DNA from: Sutterella megalosphaeroides
GTDB taxonomy: Bacteria > Pseudomonadota > Gammaproteobacteria > Burkholderiales > Burkholderiaceae_F
Direction: 5' to 3'
Assembly: GCF_003609995.1 (NCBI RefSeq)
Contig: NZ_AP018786.1
Coordinates: forward strand, 2,661,162-2,725,161
DNA length: 64,000 nucleotides
Position numbers and translations under genes: made by a program. The notes beneath the pieces are model-generated. The model was not told the DNA's origin. It made no database searches and saw only the letters and a program-made list of their open reading frames with translations. Positions 1-9,309 of the stretch are shown here, one piece after another. Every line of letters begins with the position of its first letter. Positions within the stretch are counted from its first letter, which is position 1.

Positions 1-20
1 ATTCATGAAGGTTCATCCAA

Positions 21-632
21 ATGGAAAAGAACAGCAAATGGTATCTCGCCGGCATCTGCCTGATCGGCGTCGTGGTCGGCATCGTGTTTGTCGGCGTTCT
101 GACGAGCGTCGTGCATTGGGCCGGCACGCCGAAGTTCTGCGGCGAATTCTGCCACTCGATGACGGTGACCTACCAGGCCTACCAGAAGGGCCAGCACTTC
201 CGTACGGCTTCCGGCGCCACGGCCGGCTGCTCGGACTGCCACCTGAAGAACCACTCGAATGAACACGTCGGCCCGATCGACTACGTGGCTCTCCTCCTCG
301 ACAAGGCTCACGCCGGTTCCGTCTCGCTCATCGGTCAGATCCAGGGCTCGCTCAGCACGGTCGAAAAGCAGATCGAAAAGCGTCCCCACATGGCCGAAGC
401 CGTTCATCAGCAGATGATCGACCGCAACTTCTCCGCCTGCCGCGGCTGCCACGAAGTTGAAAAGATGTACAACCCGAAGAAGCCGATGGTTGCCGCCATC
501 CACAAGGGCATGGGCCCCGACTCCGAAAAGAAGGTCGACTGCCTTGCCTGCCATCCGACGGCCGGCCATGACTACACGGGCCTCGGCATGGAAGACCTCG
601 TCGCCAAGACGGAAGAACCCGCCAAGAAGTGA
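21..632 (+). CDS. NapC/NirT-family tetraheme cytochrome c, membrane-anchored quinol dehydrogenase
   Basis: A 203-residue protein with one N-terminal membrane helix (about residues 8-30) followed by a periplasmic haem domain. Three canonical haem sites are visible: CSDCH at 70-74, CRGCH at 140-144 and CLACH at 174-178. A fourth site near the helix reads CGEFCHSM (C40, C44, H45, M47), which is CX3CH rather than the CXXCHxM usual for haem 1 of NapC/NrfH proteins. The family takes electrons from menaquinol and passes them to periplasmic reductases. No reductase gene is adjacent, because pepN follows after a terminator; the upstream neighbour lies outside the window. GAAGG at 8-12 is a suitable ribosome site for the ATG at 21. 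The family assignment is firm; the electron acceptor is unknown. Confidence 0.88.
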   Translation: MEKNSKWYLAGICLIGVVVGIVFVGVLTSVVHWAGTPKFCGEFCHSMTVTYQAYQKGQHFRTASGATAGCSDCHLKNHSNEHVGPIDYVALLLDKAHAGSVSLIGQIQGSLSTVEKQIEKRPHMAEAVHQQMIDRNFSACRGCHEVEKMYNPKKPMVAAIHKGMGPDSEKKVDCLACHPTAGHDYTGLGMEDLVAKTEEPAKK

Positions 633-659
633 TTCTCGGCCCGTTCGGAACATTTCCTG

Positions 660-695
660 AAAAATCCCGAAGCGGAAACGCTTCGGGATTTTTTG
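660..695 (+). terminator. Rho-independent terminator after the cytochrome gene
   Basis: A 15-bp stem (arms 660-674 and 679-693, GAAA loop) ends in a run of T. It separates the cytochrome gene from pepN. Confidence 0.9.
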
Positions 696-802
696 TTTTC
701 GTCCCCTTCGGTCGAAGTCGGCGGGCGGTACTCGGTCTAAAATCGAGAAACCGCACGCCCGGCCGACGTTGCGCCGGGCCACTTCCACGAATCTCTTACG
801 CC

Positions 803-3481
803 ATGGCCAAGACTACGATTCATCGTTCCGACTACCGCGTCCCGACGCACCTCATCGACACCGTCAAACTCGAGTTCGATCTCGACCCGGAGAGCACCGG
901 CGTCACCAACACGATGCACGTCGTGCCCAACCCCCAGAGCACCGAAAAGGGCGCGCCCCTGGTGCTCAACGGCGAAGAACTCACGCTCGTGAGCGTGACG
1001 GTGAACGGGCGCCTCCTGAGCGAAACGGAATACGACGTGTCGCCGACGGCGCTCACGATTCCGAACATCGTGGGCGAAAGCACGATTTCGATCGTCAACC
1101 GCTTCAGCCCCGTGCAGAACACCGCCCTCTCGGGCATCTACGTCTCGGGCGGCAACCTCATGAGCCAGTGCGAGTCGGAAGGTTTCCGCCGCATCACGTA
1201 CTTCCTCGACCGCCCCGACGTGCTCGCCCGCTACACCGTGGCGATTCGCGCGCCGAAGGACCTCTACCCGATTCTTCTCTCGAACGGCAACCGCATGGAA
1301 GAGAAGGACCTCGGCGACGGGCGTCACTACGCCCTCTGGGTCGACCCGTTTCCGAAACCCTCGTACCTCTTCGCGCTCGTGGCGGGCAAGCTCGTGTGCC
1401 GCAGCGAAATCTTCCCGCTCAAGGACGGCCGCCAGGCTTCGCTTGAAATCTGGGTCGAACCGCAGGATCTCGAAAAGACCGCGCACACGCTTGAAAGTCT
1501 GAAGAAGTCCATCCGTTGGGACGAAGAACGCTGGGGGCTCGAACTCGACCTCGAGGGCTTTCGCATCGTCGCGACGAACGACTTCAATTTCGGCGCCATG
1601 GAGAATAAGGGCCTCAACATCTTCAACGCCCGTTGCGCCCTCGCCAACCCGAAGGTTGCTACCGACGACGACTATCTGCGGGTCGAATCCGTGGTGGGTC
1701 ACGAGTACTTCCACAACTGGACGGGCAACCGCGTGACGCTGCGCGACTGGTTCCAGCTCGCCCTGAAGGAAGGTCTCACGGTCTTCCGCGACCAGGAATT
1801 CTCCGCCGACATGCTCGGAGAAGCCTCCGCGCGCGCCGTGCAGCGCATCAAGGACGTGCGCTTCCTGCGCACGAACCAGTTCCCGGAAGACGCGAGCCCG
1901 ATGGCGCACCCGATTCGCCCCGAGAGCTACCTCGACATCAACAACTTCTACACCATGACCGTTTACGAGAAGGGTGCGGAAGTGATCCGCATGCTTCAGA
2001 CGCTGCTCGGTCGCGAGACGTTCCGTCGCGGGTTCGATCTCTACATCGCGAAAAACGACGGCGGCGCCGCCACGCTCGAAGCGTTCCTCGAAGCCATGCA
2101 GGAAGCCGCAGGGCGCGACCTCGGTCAGTTCGCCCTCTGGTTCTCGCAGGCGGGTACGCCGCGCCTGAAGGTCGAAACCCGTTGGGACGACGTGAACCAC
2201 ACCTTCACGCTGAGCGCGACGCAGACGACGCCCGCCACGCCCGGGCAGCCCATCAAGCGTCCGTTCCTGATCCCGTTCCCCGTGGCGCTTCTCGACCCGA
2301 CGACGGGTGCGGAAATGCCCGTGCAGCTCATTGAAGAAGACGAAGCGCCCGCCCCCGGAACGCGCATGCTCGAACTTCGCGAAACGCATCACGAATGGGT
2401 GTTTGCGGGCCTTCCCGCCTGCCCGGTGTCCTCGCTCAACCGCGGTTTTGCGGCCCCCGTCATTCTCGAGGCCGACTACGACGACGCGACGCTCGCCTTC
2501 CTCGCCACGCGCGACGGCGACCCCTTCAACCGTTGGGACGCGATGAACGAGCTGATGCTGCGCACGCTGCACGCGCAGGTGCGCGCGAAGCTTACGCACG
2601 AACCGAAGGACGTCGACCCGCTCTTCCTCAATGTCGTGGGCGAACTGCTCTCGGCTCCGGACCTCTCGCCCGCCTTCAAGGCCGTGGCGTTAGAGCTCCC
2701 GAGCGAACGGCTCGTTTCCGAGCGCGAACCCCTCATCGACCCTCAGGCCGTGCACTACGCGCGCGAATACGTTCGCGCGGCGATCGGCAAGCGCTGGATC
2801 ACGAAGTTCCTTGAAACGGTCGACGCGAACCGCACGCCCGGCGCCTACTCGCCCGATCCTGAAAGCGCCGGCCGACGCGCGCTCAAGAATCTCGCGCTCG
2901 GCTACGCCCACGCCTCCGGGAACCCGCGTGCGACCATCGCGCTGCGCGACCAGTTCAACACGGCCGACAACCTTACCGACAAGCTCGCCGCTCTGCAGCA
3001 CATGGTGAATTCGCAGTCGCCCGCGAAGCAGGACATGGCGGTCGAGGCGCTGCGCGAGTGGTACGCCGAGCCCTTGCTCATCAACAAGTGGCTCACGATC
3101 CAGGCGACGGCTTCGCTCTTCCCGGGCGAAGAACCCGTGCTCGAGCGCGTTCGCGAGCTGATGCAGACGAACTTCTTCTCGATCAAGAACCCGAACAACG
3201 TCTATGCGTTGCTCCTTGCGTTCTTCACGCAGAACGCGGCCGAATTCCACGCCGTCGACGGGTCGGGCTACCGCTTCTGGTCCGAGATCGTTCTCGAACT
3301 CAACCGCATCAACCCGCACGTGGCGGCCCGCGTCGCCCGCGCGCTTGAGAACTGGCGCCGCTACACGCCTGCACTCTCGCGCCAGATGTACGACGCGTTG
3401 CAGTTCGTTTATTCGCGCAAGGACGAGCTCTCCCCGAACGTCCTCGAAGTGATCGAAAAGACGCTCGGCAACCCCGTCTGA
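803..3481 (+). CDS. pepN: Aminopeptidase N (M1 family)
   Basis: An 892-residue cytosolic zinc aminopeptidase that removes N-terminal residues from peptides. The exopeptidase motif GAMEN is at 264-268. The zinc site HEYFH is at 300-304 with the second-shell Glu at 323 (KEGLT). These spacings match the E. coli enzyme almost exactly (His297, His301, Glu320). An N-terminal beta-domain, central catalytic domain and long C-terminal helical domain follow the normal M1 order, and the length is typical. The reading frame is open upstream to 629, but that stretch crosses the terminator at 660-695 and is not protein-like, so the ATG at 803 (MAKTTIHRSDYR) is chosen. The 135-bp gap before fbp contains an imperfect inverted repeat without a T-run, so co-transcription is possible. 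Confidence 0.97.
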   Translation: MAKTTIHRSDYRVPTHLIDTVKLEFDLDPESTGVTNTMHVVPNPQSTEKGAPLVLNGEELTLVSVTVNGRLLSETEYDVSPTALTIPNIVGESTISIVNRFSPVQNTALSGIYVSGGNLMSQCESEGFRRITYFLDRPDVLARYTVAIRAPKDLYPILLSNGNRMEEKDLGDGRHYALWVDPFPKPSYLFALVAGKLVCRSEIFPLKDGRQASLEIWVEPQDLEKTAHTLESLKKSIRWDEERWGLELDLEGFRIVATNDFNFGAMENKGLNIFNARCALANPKVATDDDYLRVESVVGHEYFHNWTGNRVTLRDWFQLALKEGLTVFRDQEFSADMLGEASARAVQRIKDVRFLRTNQFPEDASPMAHPIRPESYLDINNFYTMTVYEKGAEVIRMLQTLLGRETFRRGFDLYIAKNDGGAATLEAFLEAMQEAAGRDLGQFALWFSQAGTPRLKVETRWDDVNHTFTLSATQTTPATPGQPIKRPFLIPFPVALLDPTTGAEMPVQLIEEDEAPAPGTRMLELRETHHEWVFAGLPACPVSSLNRGFAAPVILEADYDDATLAFLATRDGDPFNRWDAMNELMLRTLHAQVRAKLTHEPKDVDPLFLNVVGELLSAPDLSPAFKAVALELPSERLVSEREPLIDPQAVHYAREYVRAAIGKRWITKFLETVDANRTPGAYSPDPESAGRRALKNLALGYAHASGNPRATIALRDQFNTADNLTDKLAALQHMVNSQSPAKQDMAVEALREWYAEPLLINKWLTIQATASLFPGEEPVLERVRELMQTNFFSIKNPNNVYALLLAFFTQNAAEFHAVDGSGYRFWSEIVLELNRINPHVAARVARALENWRRYTPALSRQMYDALQFVYSRKDELSPNVLEVIEKTLGNPV

Positions 3482-3616
3482 GTCGGCTCGCTCTCGGGGA
3501 GGCACGCCTCCCCTACCCCCGCTTCGAAGGAATCGCCTCGTACGACGGCGAAGCGATTCCTCAAAACCATCGTCGGCATTCCAACAGCATCCCAAGCATC
3601 AAAAGGAATCTTCATC

Positions 3617-4633
3617 GTGTCCATGTCGCTCCATCAGTACCTCGCCCGCGAAGAGTCGCTTCACGACCTCGATCCGGTCCTCTCGCGTCTCATCGTGAGC
3701 GTGTCGGAAGCCTGCAAGGAAATCAGCTTCAAAGTCCGCAACGGCGCCCTGGCGGGCGTGCTCGGTCTGGCCGGGACGGAAAACGTTCAGGGCGAAGACC
3801 AGAAGAAGCTCGACGTCATCAGCAACGACATCTTCGTTGACGCCGTGGCCCGCTCGGGTTCGGTCTGCGGCATGGTGAGCGAAGAAATCGACCACGTGAT
3901 GTCCGTGCCCGAAGAGCTTCCGCTCGGCCCCTACCTCATCTGCTTCGACCCGCTCGACGGCTCGAGCAACATCGACATCAACGTGTCGATCGGTTCGATC
4001 TTCTCGGTCCTTCCCGCCGTGCGTCCGAAGCGCGTCGCCGCGGACGAAGACTTCCTCATGTCGGGCCGCAACCAGGTGGCGGCGGGCTACTGCATGTACG
4101 GCCCGCAGACGCAGCTCGTTCTTACGTTCGGCCGCGGCGTCGTGATGTTCACGCTCGACCCGACCACGGGCACGTTCCTCCTCACGCAGGAAAACGTGAG
4201 CGTTGCGCGCGAAGCGAAGGAATTCGCCATCAACTGCTCGAACATGCGTCACTGGGAAGCCCCCGTGAAGCGCTACATTGCCGAACTCCTCGAAGGCAAG
4301 ACGGGCGTTCGCGGCAAGGACTTCAACATGCGCTGGATCGCCGCCATGGTGGCCGAAGTGCACCGCATCCTGCAGCGCGGCGGCATCTTCATGTACCCGC
4401 GCGACCACCGCGACCTCTCGAAGCCCGGGAAACTGCGCCTCATGTACGAAGCCAACCCGATGGCCATGCTCATGGAAAACGCGGGCGGCGCCGCCACGAC
4501 GGGCCGCATGCCGATTCTCGACGTCGTGCCGCAGAAGATTCACGAACGCGTGGCGGTCTTCCTCGGCGCGGCCGACGAAGTCGAACTCGTGACGGGCTAC
4601 CACCGCGAAGCCGACGCGGCCGAAGCGAAGTAA
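3617..4633 (+). CDS. fbp: Fructose-1,6-bisphosphatase class I
   Basis: A 338-residue enzyme of gluconeogenesis that hydrolyses fructose 1,6-bisphosphate to fructose 6-phosphate and phosphate in the cytosol. The metal-binding signature [17 protein letters not shown] is intact around residues 114-130. The sugar-phosphate-binding C-terminal region ([27 protein letters not shown]) is also present. Two in-frame starts compete: GTG at 3617 and ATG at 3623. The Shine-Dalgarno AAGGAA at 3603-3608 sits 8 bases from the GTG but 14 from the ATG, so GTG is preferred. The gene ends in a strong terminator shared with the convergent gene. Confidence 0.97.
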   Translation: MSMSLHQYLAREESLHDLDPVLSRLIVSVSEACKEISFKVRNGALAGVLGLAGTENVQGEDQKKLDVISNDIFVDAVARSGSVCGMVSEEIDHVMSVPEELPLGPYLICFDPLDGSSNIDINVSIGSIFSVLPAVRPKRVAADEDFLMSGRNQVAAGYCMYGPQTQLVLTFGRGVVMFTLDPTTGTFLLTQENVSVAREAKEFAINCSNMRHWEAPVKRYIAELLEGKTGVRGKDFNMRWIAAMVAEVHRILQRGGIFMYPRDHRDLSKPGKLRLMYEANPMAMLMENAGGAATTGRMPILDVVPQKIHERVAVFLGAADEVELVTGYHREADAAEAK

Positions 4634-4695
4634 CGCCCGAACGTTTCCCTCGGCAAAAGGGACGGCCGTGCGTCGCCCCCTTGCCGAGAACGCCC

Positions 4696-4742
4696 GAACG
4701 AAAAAGCCCCGGACCGTCGACGTCCGGGGCTTTTCGTTCGTT
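4696..4742. terminator. Bidirectional terminator between fbp and the LapA-like gene
   Basis: A long stem built on GCCCCGGAC/GTCCGGGGC is flanked by A-runs and T-runs on both sides. It can serve fbp on the plus strand and the convergent gene at 4753-5322. Confidence 0.9.
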
Positions 4743-4752
4743 ATTCGGGCTT

Positions 4753-5322
4753 TCAGAAGAGGTCTTCGAAGATTTCCTTCTTCTTCGCTTCTTCAACCAC
4801 TTCCGCGCGCGGCGCGGGGAGCGCGGCGAGCACGCGCTTTTCAAGTTCGCCGAGCGTGTCGGAAAGCTTCGTCTGCGCTTCCGTCTGACGGCGCTCCTGC
4901 GCTTCCGCAAGCGCGTCGAGGCGCTTTTCGAAGGCGGCGTTGCGATCGCGCGTCATCTGCAGAAGTTCGTCCGTGCGATCCGTGAGAAGCGTTTCGAGCT
5001 TATCCAGACGGGCGGCGAACTCCGTACGAATTTCCGCCACGCGGCTCTTGTCGGCGTCTTCGGCCACCTGACGGGCGGCGCGGGCTTCTTTGTAGGCCGC
5101 GCGCAACTCCATCATCATGCTCGCCTGCTGCCAGACGGTATAGACGGCGAGAAGCAGAACCACGATGCCGAAGCCGCCCACGACCAGGATGCCGAGCGGA
5201 GCCTGAATCTCGGTATAGACGAGGTTCACGGTCGTCACTTGGGAGAGCGCTCCCCAGTTGATGATGAGGAACACGGCAAGAACGATGAGGACGAGCAACA
5301 TCCCAACGGTTCGGAACTTCAA
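4753..5322 (-). CDS. LapA-like (DUF1049-type) inner-membrane protein with coiled-coil tail
   Basis: A 189-residue protein with two hydrophobic helices (about 6-25 and 43-65), the arrangement of LapA/DUF1049 proteins that act with LapB in lipopolysaccharide assembly control. A long charged, heptad-like segment (about 70-170) is rich in Ala, Glu, Arg and Leu and is probably coiled coil. E. coli LapA is only about 100 residues, so the tail is an extension. The start is TTG at 5322, supported by AGGAG six bases upstream. There is no LapB-like gene nearby. The function is inferred from topology only. Confidence 0.7.
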   Translation of the reverse strand: MKFRTVGMLLVLIVLAVFLIINWGALSQVTTVNLVYTEIQAPLGILVVGGFGIVVLLLAVYTVWQQASMMMELRAAYKEARAARQVAEDADKSRVAEIRTEFAARLDKLETLLTDRTDELLQMTRDRNAAFEKRLDALAEAQERRQTEAQTKLSDTLGELEKRVLAALPAPRAEVVEEAKKKEIFEDLF

Positions 5323-5375
5323 TTTTCTCTCCTAAAACTAAACGCACGGCCCTTCGGGCATTCGGCGCACGACGA

Positions 5376-5404
5376 TAGTGCTCCCGAGGTGACAAATCTA
5401 TAAT
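5376..5404 (+). promoter_or_regulatory. Probable sigma-70 promoter of upp
   Basis: There is a perfect -10 hexamer TATAAT at 5399-5404, with a weak -35 (TAGTGC, 5376-5381) at 17-bp spacing. It lies 49 bases upstream of the upp start in a divergent spacer. Confidence 0.6.
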
Positions 5405-5452
5405 AACAGGCCGTATCGGTTTCCTTTGGACGCTTCTGGGAGATTCTCACTC

Positions 5453-6100
5453 ATGCAGACCGACTTCCGCTTTCCCCGTCTTCACATCGTCGACCATCCG
5501 CTCGTGCAGCACAAGCTCTCGCTCATGCGCGACAAAAACACGTCGACGCGCGACTTCCGCGAACTTCTGAAGGAAATCGCCATGCTGATGGGGTTCGAGC
5601 TCACGCGCGACTTCCCGATCGACTACGAAGAAATCGAAACGCCGCTCACCTCGTTCAAGGCCCCCTTCATGAAGGGCAAGAAGTGCGTGATCGTCCCGGT
5701 GCTGCGCGCCGGTCTCGGCATGACCGACGGACTGCTCCTTCTCATGCCCTCGGCCCGCGTCGGTCACATCGGTCTTTACCGCGACGAGAACAAGATGCCG
5801 GTCGAATACCTCGTGCGCCTCCCCGAACTCGAAGACCGCACGTTCATCCTCGTCGATCCGATGCTTGCGACCGGCAACTCCGCCGCTCACGCCGTCGACG
5901 TCCTCAAGAAGCGCGGCGTCCCCGGCGACCACATCCGCTTCATGGCGCTCGTGGCCGCCCCCGAAGGCGTCGGCGTCTTCCAGGAACTTCACCCCGACGT
6001 CGACCTCTACGTGGCCGCCCTCGACGACCACCTCGACGAGAACGCCTACATCGTTCCGGGGCTCGGCGACGCGGGCGACCGCATCTTCGGCACCAAGTAA
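5453..6100 (+). CDS. upp: Uracil phosphoribosyltransferase
   Basis: A 215-residue pyrimidine-salvage enzyme that converts uracil plus PRPP to UMP. The PRPP loop [11 protein letters not shown] is at 134-144, and the C-terminal uracil-binding region ([17 protein letters not shown]) matches the E. coli enzyme nearly residue for residue. The ATG at 5453 is chosen because GGGAGA lies nine bases upstream. An in-frame TTG at 5426 would extend the protein by nine residues but has no ribosome site. The gene is monocistronic, with its own promoter and terminator. Confidence 0.97.
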   Translation: MQTDFRFPRLHIVDHPLVQHKLSLMRDKNTSTRDFRELLKEIAMLMGFELTRDFPIDYEEIETPLTSFKAPFMKGKKCVIVPVLRAGLGMTDGLLLLMPSARVGHIGLYRDENKMPVEYLVRLPELEDRTFILVDPMLATGNSAAHAVDVLKKRGVPGDHIRFMALVAAPEGVGVFQELHPDVDLYVAALDDHLDENAYIVPGLGDAGDRIFGTK

Positions 6101-6137
6101 GCCCGCGCTCTCCCGACGAGCGCCCCGACTTCGAACG

Positions 6138-6171
6138 AGCCCCCGAGGGAGAACCCTTCGGGGGTTTCATT
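6138..6171 (+). terminator. Terminator after upp
   Basis: Stem AGCCCCCGAGGG with CCCTTCGGGGGTTT and an AGAA loop, followed by TTTCATTTTG. Confidence 0.8.
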
Positions 6172-6545
6172 TTGTTCGGTCGTTCGTTTATTTCGTACGC
6201 CCCTGCGCGCGGCCCGCGGTCCCGCCCCGTAAAAATTACGTATTTATACTTATTTCCAGAATCGATTTTTCACGGCATTTTTGCAACCACAGATTTAAGG
6301 GTTTTTACCCAGTGTCCGCTTACATTTTAAGCAAATTCTGACAATTTCTACTCACTTCAGGGTATTTTTCGCGCTCTTCTCCGAAAAATTTTCGGCTTCT
6401 GCGCCTTGCTTCCGGCGCTTTGCTCTTCTTATCCGCAACTTAAAGGAGCATCATTACTCCCGAACGAATTACGCGCATTCCCGGAGCTTTCCTTGTTGCG
6501 CGACCTTTTTCCCTTTACCGACCAAACCTTCTAGGACCAGTCATC
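6172..6545 (+). promoter_or_regulatory. AT-rich leader region of frdC, no gene seen
   Basis: This 374-bp stretch is much richer in A and T than the genes around it. It carries no open frame with a plausible ribosome site. A possible promoter is CTGACA at 6338-6343 with TATTTT at 6363-6368 (19-bp spacing, marginal), which would leave a leader of about 170 nt. GCTTA/TAAGC half-sites lie at 6317-6331. I did not find a good FNR box here. Confidence 0.3.
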
Positions 6546-7373
6546 ATGACGACCCCTGATTCCGTCAAGTACAGCAACACCCCGACCGCGACCGAAAACG
6601 TCTGGGGCGTCGGCCTCAAGGATGCGAAGCGCCGCAGCAAGTACCTCGCCTACTGCGACGTCGCTCAGTCCGTCACCGGCCTCATCCTCGGTCTCTTCCT
6701 CTTCTGCCACATGGCGTTCACGAGCTCCGTGAACTTCGGCAAGGACCTCTTCGCGAACCTCATCGAAACCTCGGGCGGCGCCTTCATCAACGGTGAAGAA
6801 CACCTCTGGATGCACGTCGTTTTCGTCGGCTTCATCTTCGTTTGTGTCGTGATTCACGCCCTGTGCGCCCTGCGTCGCTTCCCGACCTCCTACCGTCAGT
6901 GCCGTGACATCAAGGCTCACTATCGCCTCCTCCGTCACGAAGACACGACCCTCTGGATGGTTCAGCTCGTCACGGCCTTCCTCCTCTTCCTCCTGGTGTT
7001 CCCGCATCTCATGAGCATGCTCACGAACCCGGGCGGTTTCGACCCGAACCTCATCGGCGTGCACACCTACCACAACGGTCTGCTCTACACGTTCATCTTC
7101 CTCGTCGTGACGGAACTCCACGGTATGATCGGTCTCTACCGTCTCGCCGTTAAGTGGGACATCTTCGCGAAGAACCCCGAACGCGACATCATCGACCAGC
7201 GTCAGGGCGACCGTGCCGGCCTTCGCAAGACCATGCTCGGCGTTGCTCTCCTCATGATCGTCATGGGTTCGATCACGATCTGGACGAACTACTCGATTGG
7301 CGCCGAACAGGTGGCCAACGGTCAGGAGGCCCAGCGCTACGAACTCCCCGCCGACAAGGCCTGGTTCCACTAA
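6546..7373 (+). CDS. frdC: Fumarate reductase dihaem cytochrome b subunit, Wolinella type
   Basis: A 275-residue integral membrane protein with five predicted helices. It aligns along its length with Wolinella succinogenes FrdC, sharing blocks such as RRFPTSYRQ, LLRHEDTTLW and LHGMIGLYRLAVKW. The four axial His ligands of the two b haems are conserved at H55, H104, H154 and H192. In the family this subunit oxidises menaquinol and passes electrons to FrdB and FrdA for fumarate reduction. Here it is followed directly by a terminator and a convergent gene, so no frdA or frdB is linked. The Glu of the transmembrane proton pathway (Glu66 in Wolinella) has a possible counterpart in E74, but the alignment there is uncertain. 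Confidence 0.93.
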   Translation: MTTPDSVKYSNTPTATENVWGVGLKDAKRRSKYLAYCDVAQSVTGLILGLFLFCHMAFTSSVNFGKDLFANLIETSGGAFINGEEHLWMHVVFVGFIFVCVVIHALCALRRFPTSYRQCRDIKAHYRLLRHEDTTLWMVQLVTAFLLFLLVFPHLMSMLTNPGGFDPNLIGVHTYHNGLLYTFIFLVVTELHGMIGLYRLAVKWDIFAKNPERDIIDQRQGDRAGLRKTMLGVALLMIVMGSITIWTNYSIGAEQVANGQEAQRYELPADKAWFH

Positions 7374-7432
7374 GAACCCACCTCGTTCTCCTCTCGCGGA
7401 GGGTTGCCCCGCAACGCTCCGCGCGCGAACAA

Positions 7433-7473
7433 ACAAAGCCCGCCGACTTCGGTCGTGCGGGCTTTGTCTTTTT
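7433..7473. terminator. Terminator between frdC and pepP
   Basis: Stem CAAAGCCCGC/GCGGGCTTTG with a 13-base loop, followed on the plus strand by TCTTTTT. The minus-strand T-tract is weaker. Confidence 0.8.
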
Positions 7474-7482
7474 CAACGCCGC

Positions 7483-9234
7483 TCAGAGGGGCTTTGCGGC
7501 GCGGCTCAGCCACCGGCGTGCGCGCTCCGAGAGGTGCGGGCGCAGACGGCGCGCGCACGCGGCGTTGAAGCGGTTGAGCGCCTCGCGCATCGGGAAGTCC
7601 TTGGGAAGCGTGCGAACGTCGACGGGAAGGCACGTGAGGGGTTCCGTGCGCAGGAAGCGCCCGAAGGGCGTCGTGCCGCCCTCGACGACGGCGATGAGGT
7701 TTTCGACCCGCACGCCCCAGTGACCCGGTCGGTAGAGCCCTGGTTCGTCCGAAATTACGTTCCCGAGCGCAAGCGGCTCCGAAACGCGCGGCGAAATGCC
7801 GCAGGGGCCTTCGTGCACGTTGAGGACGTAGCCTACGCCGTGGCCCGTACCGTGACCGAAGTCGCACCCCGCCTGCCAGAGGTCGTAGCGCGCGAGAGCG
7901 TCGATTTGCGAACCCTTCGTCCCCTCGGGGAAGCGGCAGCCGAGCAGTCGAAGCATCCCCGCCGTCACGAGGGCGACGTCGGCCTTCATCGCGGCGCTCG
8001 GTTCGCCAACGGCGGTCATGCGCGTGATGTCGGTGGTACCGCACTCGTACTGAGCGCCCGAGTCGATCAAAAGCAGGCCGTTTCCTTCGATGCGCGCGTC
8101 TTCGCCGCGATGCGGCTGGTAGTGGGGAAGCGCCGCGTTCGGGCCGAAGGCGCAAATCGTCTCGAAGCTCTCTTCAAGAAATTCCGGATCCTTCGCGCGC
8201 CACGCGTGCAGCATCTCGACGACGTCGCATTCGGTCGGGCGTTCGCCCGCGTCGAGCCGCTCTTCGAGTTCGGCGTAAAACTCCGCAAGCGCGATGCCGT
8301 CCTTCAGCATTGCTTCGCGAATGAGTTCGAGCTCGGCCGGGGACTTGTGGCTCTTCATCGCGGCAACGGGCGAAGCGCCGTACCGCACGCGGGCACGCTC
8401 GGCCGCGCGGGCGTAGGCGCGCGACGTCCGGCGCGGGTCGAGTAGGAGCGTCGTCCCTTCCAGTGCTTCGAGCGCCGTCCCGAGCGCCTCGGGTTCGCGC
8501 AGATCGATCCCCGAAGCCGCAAGCGCGGCTCGGGCCGTCTCGTCAAAGCGCACGCCTTCGCTGAAGAGCTCCGCACGGTCGGCGCAAACGAGCATCGCGG
8601 CGCCGAACACCGGATTGCAGGGGACGTCCCGCCCGCGCAGGTTCGTAAGCCACGCAATATCGTCGAGCGACGTCAGAAGCACCGCATCCGTCGCCTCCGA
8701 CGCGAGCGTCTGGCGCAGTACGGCAAGCTTCACCCGCGCATCGACCCCCGGGCGCTTCATGGGACGAACGGCCGACACGACGGGACTCGGCCGATCGGGC
8801 CAGATTTCCGGATGCCCCGCGAAGAGGTCGCTCCCGAGGAGTTCGATCCCGACCCCGGCCAGCACGGACGAAATCTCCTCGAAAGCCTCGTGCGAAACGA
8901 GTCGCGCGTCGATCGCGACGCGCGCCCCAGCGGGCAGTGTCTTCAGAAGACGCGCCGTCGCTTCCTTCAGAGGATCGCGCTCGGCGCGAAGGAGTTCGAC
9001 CCCATCGAAGAGCGTTTTTTCGGCCTGCACCCAATAGCGGCTGTCGACCGCGAGCACCGCAAAGTCCGTCGCGACGCAGAGCACGCCCGCGCTGCCTTCG
9101 AACCCCGAGAGGTGCGCTCGAAGCGCCCAACTGGGCGCCACGTATTCGGAAAGATAAGGGTCCGCCGTCGGAACGATCACGGCATCGAACGCTTCGCTGC
9201 GAAGCGCCTTGCGGGTAAGTTGAAGGGCGTCCAT
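7483..9234 (-). CDS. pepP: Xaa-Pro aminopeptidase (M24 family, aminopeptidase P)
   Basis: A 583-residue cytosolic metallopeptidase expected to release N-terminal residues that precede proline. Two creatinase-type N-terminal domains come before a C-terminal pita-bread domain. All five dinuclear metal ligands are visible in order: Asp in LLIDSGAQY, Asp in TTDITR, His in GHGTGHGVG, Glu in SDEPGLY and Glu in VRVENL. A short M24-type C-terminal tail follows. The length fits the long, three-domain APP1-like subgroup rather than the 440-residue E. coli PepP. It starts at the ATG at 9234 with no clear Shine-Dalgarno. Confidence 0.93.
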   Translation of the reverse strand: MDALQLTRKALRSEAFDAVIVPTADPYLSEYVAPSWALRAHLSGFEGSAGVLCVATDFAVLAVDSRYWVQAEKTLFDGVELLRAERDPLKEATARLLKTLPAGARVAIDARLVSHEAFEEISSVLAGVGIELLGSDLFAGHPEIWPDRPSPVVSAVRPMKRPGVDARVKLAVLRQTLASEATDAVLLTSLDDIAWLTNLRGRDVPCNPVFGAAMLVCADRAELFSEGVRFDETARAALAASGIDLREPEALGTALEALEGTTLLLDPRRTSRAYARAAERARVRYGASPVAAMKSHKSPAELELIREAMLKDGIALAEFYAELEERLDAGERPTECDVVEMLHAWRAKDPEFLEESFETICAFGPNAALPHYQPHRGEDARIEGNGLLLIDSGAQYECGTTDITRMTAVGEPSAAMKADVALVTAGMLRLLGCRFPEGTKGSQIDALARYDLWQAGCDFGHGTGHGVGYVLNVHEGPCGISPRVSEPLALGNVISDEPGLYRPGHWGVRVENLIAVVEGGTTPFGRFLRTEPLTCLPVDVRTLPKDFPMREALNRFNAACARRLRPHLSERARRWLSRAAKPL

Positions 9235-9251
9235 GGTGGTGAAACGGTATG

Positions 9252-9288
9252 AAAAAAGAGGAAAAGGCGGCCCGAACGGGCCGCCTTC
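9252..9288 (-). terminator. Terminator of the lipoprotein gene
   Basis: Near-perfect stem AAGGCGGCCC/GGGCCGCCTT (9263-9286). Read on the minus strand it is followed by TTTTCCTCTTTTTT. Confidence 0.8.
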
Positions 9289-9309
9289 GTTATGGAATTT
9301 CGGCGCGCG

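Noticed and set aside
737..2599. Long open frame (620 codons) antisense to pepN
   Set aside because: High GC and codon bias keep the antisense frame open. Its translation is Arg/Glu/Val/His-rich with no recognisable family, while the sense frame is a textbook PepN.
3520..3565. Inverted repeat GGAATCGC/GCGATTCC between pepN and fbp
   Set aside because: It has a mismatched stem and no T-run, so not called as a terminator.
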